From: Fibrobacterota bacterium
GTDB lineage: Bacteria > Fibrobacterota > Chitinivibrionia > Chitinivibrionales > Chitinispirillaceae
Direction: 5' to 3'
Assembly: GCA_023436205.1 (NCBI GenBank)
Contig: JAEZKC010000002.1
Span: forward strand, 1 to 64,000
DNA: 64,000 nt
Both the position numbers and the translations under genes were made by a program. The notes below the pieces were generated by a model that made no database searches, was not told the DNA's origin, and was given only the letters and a program-made list of their open reading frames with translations. Shown here in pieces: positions 61,804-64,000 of this stretch; position 1 is the first letter of the stretch, and every line of letters starts with the position of its first letter.

Positions 61804-63303
61804 TCAGCCTACAGTGCTCTCGGGACGAAGAAGCGGAAAGAGCACCACATCACGCAAGGTGGTCGCATTGGTCAAAAGGGCGATAATTCTGTCGATACCC
61901 ATGCCCCATCCTGAAATGGGTGGCATGCCGTATTCCATGCACAAAAGAAAGTCATTATCAATATCCATGGTTTCGGTATCACCATGAGCGCGAGCCTCGG
62001 CCTGCTGACGGAAACGGCCGGACTGATCGACCGGGTCCACCAGCTCGGAGTAGGCATTCACCACTTCCCAGCCGTTCACCACCAGCTGGAATCTGTCAAC
62101 CACCAGAGGGTTGGCATCGTTTTTCCGCGCCAGAGGCGAAAGGTCAAGCGGGTGATGAGTGATGAAAACGGGGTCGATAAGCTTTGGCCGAGAAACTTTC
62201 TTGTAAAGCAGATCGATAAGCGTTCCCCTGCCGGCCTTGGACACATTGACATCTGTTTCAAACTTAATTCCCTGACGATCAAGCTCCTTCTGAAGCGCTT
62301 CCTTGGTATCGAACTGATCGATGTCAATACCGCAATCCTTGAGAATGAGATCTCTGAAAGAGACCCGGGGCCACCTGCCGTCAAAATTGATCTTCGTACT
62401 CTCGTATGTAAGCTCAAGACTTCCCAGAACGGCCTGAAGCAGATGTTTCATGAGCGCTTCGGTGAAGTTCATGTTGTCTTCGTAGTTCCAGTAGGCGGCA
62501 TAGAACTCAAGCAGTGTAAAATCCGGTAGATGGGAGGCATCAACACCTTCATTTCTGAACGAACGGGCAAATTCGTACACCCGGTCAAACCCGCCGGCTA
62601 TGGCCCGCTTTAGATAGGTTTCCGGTGCGATACGGAGGTAAACGTCAATATCCAGCGCATTATTGTGTGTCACAAAGGGACGGGCCAGAGCACCGGTAGC
62701 CTTGTTGGTCAATACAGGAGTGTCGATTTCGGTAAAGCCGTTATCATCAAGAAAGTTTCTTATGGTACGGATGATCTGGGTACGTTTCTTGAAACGCTCC
62801 CGGGAATCCTCCGACATGATAAGGTCCAGATACCGGCGGCGCAGACGCAGTTCGGGATCGGTCAACCCGTGAAACTTCTCCGGAAGTGGCCTGAGGGTCT
62901 TTGAGAGAAAAGTGAAAGAATCCACATCGATAGTCTTTTCACCGGTTTTGGTGGTGATGATCTGTCCTTCAACTCCAACGAAATCTCCGATGTCCACCAA
63001 ATTCTTGAACTGATCAAACTTATCACCCAGTTTTGTCTTCTGAAGTGCGAACTGAAGCTTTCCGTTTACGTCGTAGAGATGTCCGAAGGCAAGCTTTCCG
63101 AAATAGCGCAGCGAAACCACTCGCCCGGCCACTTTCACCCCGGTTGTGTCGTCGGGAAGCGAAAGAGCCTCGTTGAGGGAGTGAGTTTTTTCGAACCGGT
63201 CGGCGTAGGGATGATGACCGGCTTCACGCAGCCCCTGGACTTTAGAGGCACGAACCTGCATCTGTTCATTGAGTTCAATCTGAGAATCCACGTTTCTCTC
63301 CAT
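61804..63303 (-). CDS. lysS: Lysyl-tRNA synthetase, class II
   Basis: A 499-residue enzyme that charges tRNA-Lys. The N-terminal OB-fold anticodon domain (about 55-150) includes VKVAGRVVSLRYFGKLAFGHL. Motif 2 lies in FARSFRNEGVDASH near residue 265, and motif 3 in GMGIDRIIALLT near 470. MLH-type variation is small and all class II blocks are intact. A 15-base inverted repeat flanks the gene region. Confidence 0.95.
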   Translation of the reverse strand: MERNVDSQIELNEQMQVRASKVQGLREAGHHPYADRFEKTHSLNEALSLPDDTTGVKVAGRVVSLRYFGKLAFGHLYDVNGKLQFALQKTKLGDKFDQFKNLVDIGDFVGVEGQIITTKTGEKTIDVDSFTFLSKTLRPLPEKFHGLTDPELRLRRRYLDLIMSEDSRERFKKRTQIIRTIRNFLDDNGFTEIDTPVLTNKATGALARPFVTHNNALDIDVYLRIAPETYLKRAIAGGFDRVYEFARSFRNEGVDASHLPDFTLLEFYAAYWNYEDNMNFTEALMKHLLQAVLGSLELTYESTKINFDGRWPRVSFRDLILKDCGIDIDQFDTKEALQKELDRQGIKFETDVNVSKAGRGTLIDLLYKKVSRPKLIDPVFITHHPLDLSPLARKNDANPLVVDRFQLVVNGWEVVNAYSELVDPVDQSGRFRQQAEARAHGDTETMDIDNDFLLCMEYGMPPISGWGMGIDRIIALLTNATTLRDVVLFPLLRPESTVG

Positions 63304-63561
63304 ATATAATAGCTTTTAGCTGAATAGAGCCACTGGACGCATGTACCCGGAAGGCGATTACGTCCGCGCAACTCCTTTATTTCTGTCGGGATCGCAAGCA
63401 AACTAAGGAAAATAGTAAATAGACGGGGGAAAGGGGGAGTTTATGAGGTGAGAGTATTCAGGAATCAGTAAGTGACCGATCCTCGAAAATCTCAAATCAA
63501 AAATCGGAATGGCTGTTGCACTGATAACTATCGGAAAGCAGTTTTAAAAAAGGAGCTAACC

Positions 63562-63975
63562 ATGAGTTATGTGAGAGATATGATTTTCAGTCACCCCAAG
63601 TTTGTTTCCGAACCGAAGAAGGATCTACTAATCGGATGTATCGAAGCCTGCATGGATACGGCCCAAAGCTGTACCTCCTGTGCGGATGCCTGTCTGGGAG
63701 AAAACGATGCGGAAGCCATGCGGCCTCTTATCAGACTGGCCAACGACTGCGCCGATATCTGCAGTGCTACCGTCAAAGTGCTTTCCAGGCTCAATGATCC
63801 CAACTGGGAAGTGCTTCGAAGCCAGGTTCAGGCCTGTATTGCGTCAGTACGTCAGTGCGGAGCTCTCAGTGCAGAGCACGGCCGGCATCACGAACACAGC
63901 AGAATCAATGCGGAAAGCTGCAGAGCATGCGAAACTGCCTGTGGGGAGTATTATTCCTACATTGAGAACCGATAG
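63562..63975 (+). CDS. Cys-rich four-helix-bundle (DUF326-like) protein
   Basis: A 137-residue helical protein with paired Cys spaced along the helices: CIEACMDTAQSCTSCADAC near residue 25, CADIC near 60, CIASVRQC near 90 and CRACETAC near 120. This is the four-helix-bundle copper-binding/storage (Csp-like) and DUF326 pattern, so metal binding is likely. AGGAG precedes ATG 63562, which is chosen over an upstream in-frame start at 63472. No neighbour hints at a specific role. Confidence 0.8.
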   Translation: MSYVRDMIFSHPKFVSEPKKDLLIGCIEACMDTAQSCTSCADACLGENDAEAMRPLIRLANDCADICSATVKVLSRLNDPNWEVLRSQVQACIASVRQCGALSAEHGRHHEHSRINAESCRACETACGEYYSYIENR

Positions 63976-64000
63976 AAAGACGCTCGAAGCGCAAGTACGC

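Noticed and set aside
1..64000. CRISPR arrays, tRNA or rRNA genes, insertion sequences with transposase
   Set aside because: No regular spacer-repeat array, cloverleaf, rRNA segment or transposase frame was found; the only transposase-like gene is the Rpn remnant.

Overview
The window is chromosomal DNA from a diderm (LPS-bearing, Gram-negative-type) bacterium. The guess I favour is the Fibrobacterota/Chitinispirillum side of the FCB group. The basis is an LpxC-FabZ fusion, a short primary-type sigma factor, C-terminal secretion (type IX-like) sorting domains on secreted enzymes, and an McsA-McsB-ClpC module sitting beside Bam/Lpx/Lol genes. This placement is inference; no rRNA or tRNA gene is present to settle it.

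Region 1 (1-5500): an outer-membrane beta-barrel gene, a decayed Rpn-type nuclease gene, and the pyrimidine genes pyrK-pyrD (minus) and pyrF (plus), with an AT-rich secreted-protein gene between them. Region 2 (5500-19600) is a markedly AT-rich exopolysaccharide/O-antigen island: NAD-sugar epimerase, four glycosyltransferases, Wzx flippase, Wzy/WaaL-type polymerase or ligase, Wzz-type chain-length protein, Wza/SLBB export protein and a GH27-like lipoprotein. No priming glycosyltransferase and no tyrosine kinase are seen. Region 3 (19800-25150) is accessory: a secreted HExxH-ricin-sorting-domain protein, a HicB/HicA pair with a diverged toxin, a small secreted protein, a DUF4832-type secreted protein, a HepT/MntA (HEPN/nucleotidyltransferase) pair and a tiny ORF.

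Region 4 (25200-32850, all minus) holds a Lol-like export operon (periplasmic LolA-like protein, two permeases, ATPase, beta-barrel protein) preceded by three overlapping prepilin-like genes that resemble a minor-pilin tip set. Region 5 (33000-35630, plus) is a tight group of DUF1328 membrane peptide, SIR2-like protein, phosphodiester-glycosidase-like protein and periplasmic metallo-beta-lactamase-fold protein. Region 6 (35870-39300) is a membrane-anchored Ser/Thr kinase translationally coupled to a PAS-containing [FeFe]-hydrogenase-like protein, a probable redox or H2 sensory module and the most interesting system here. Region 7 (39400-47320): MtgA, UvsE, an unknown protein, a trkH gene interrupted by one in-frame TAG followed by intact trkA, MltC, a primary-type sigma factor and a 51-residue membrane peptide.

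Region 8 (47500-63300, nearly all minus) is envelope and proteostasis core: a diverged AnmK-like protein, then bamA-skp-lpxD-lpxC/fabZ-lpxA, mcsA-mcsB-clpC, lolD-lolC/E and lysS. A heptamer repeat and a strong hairpin lie between lysS and the Lol permease gene. The window ends with a Cys-rich four-helix-bundle protein. Together these genes mostly build, populate and survey the outer envelope: LPS, outer-membrane proteins, lipoproteins, surface polysaccharide, pili and secreted enzymes.
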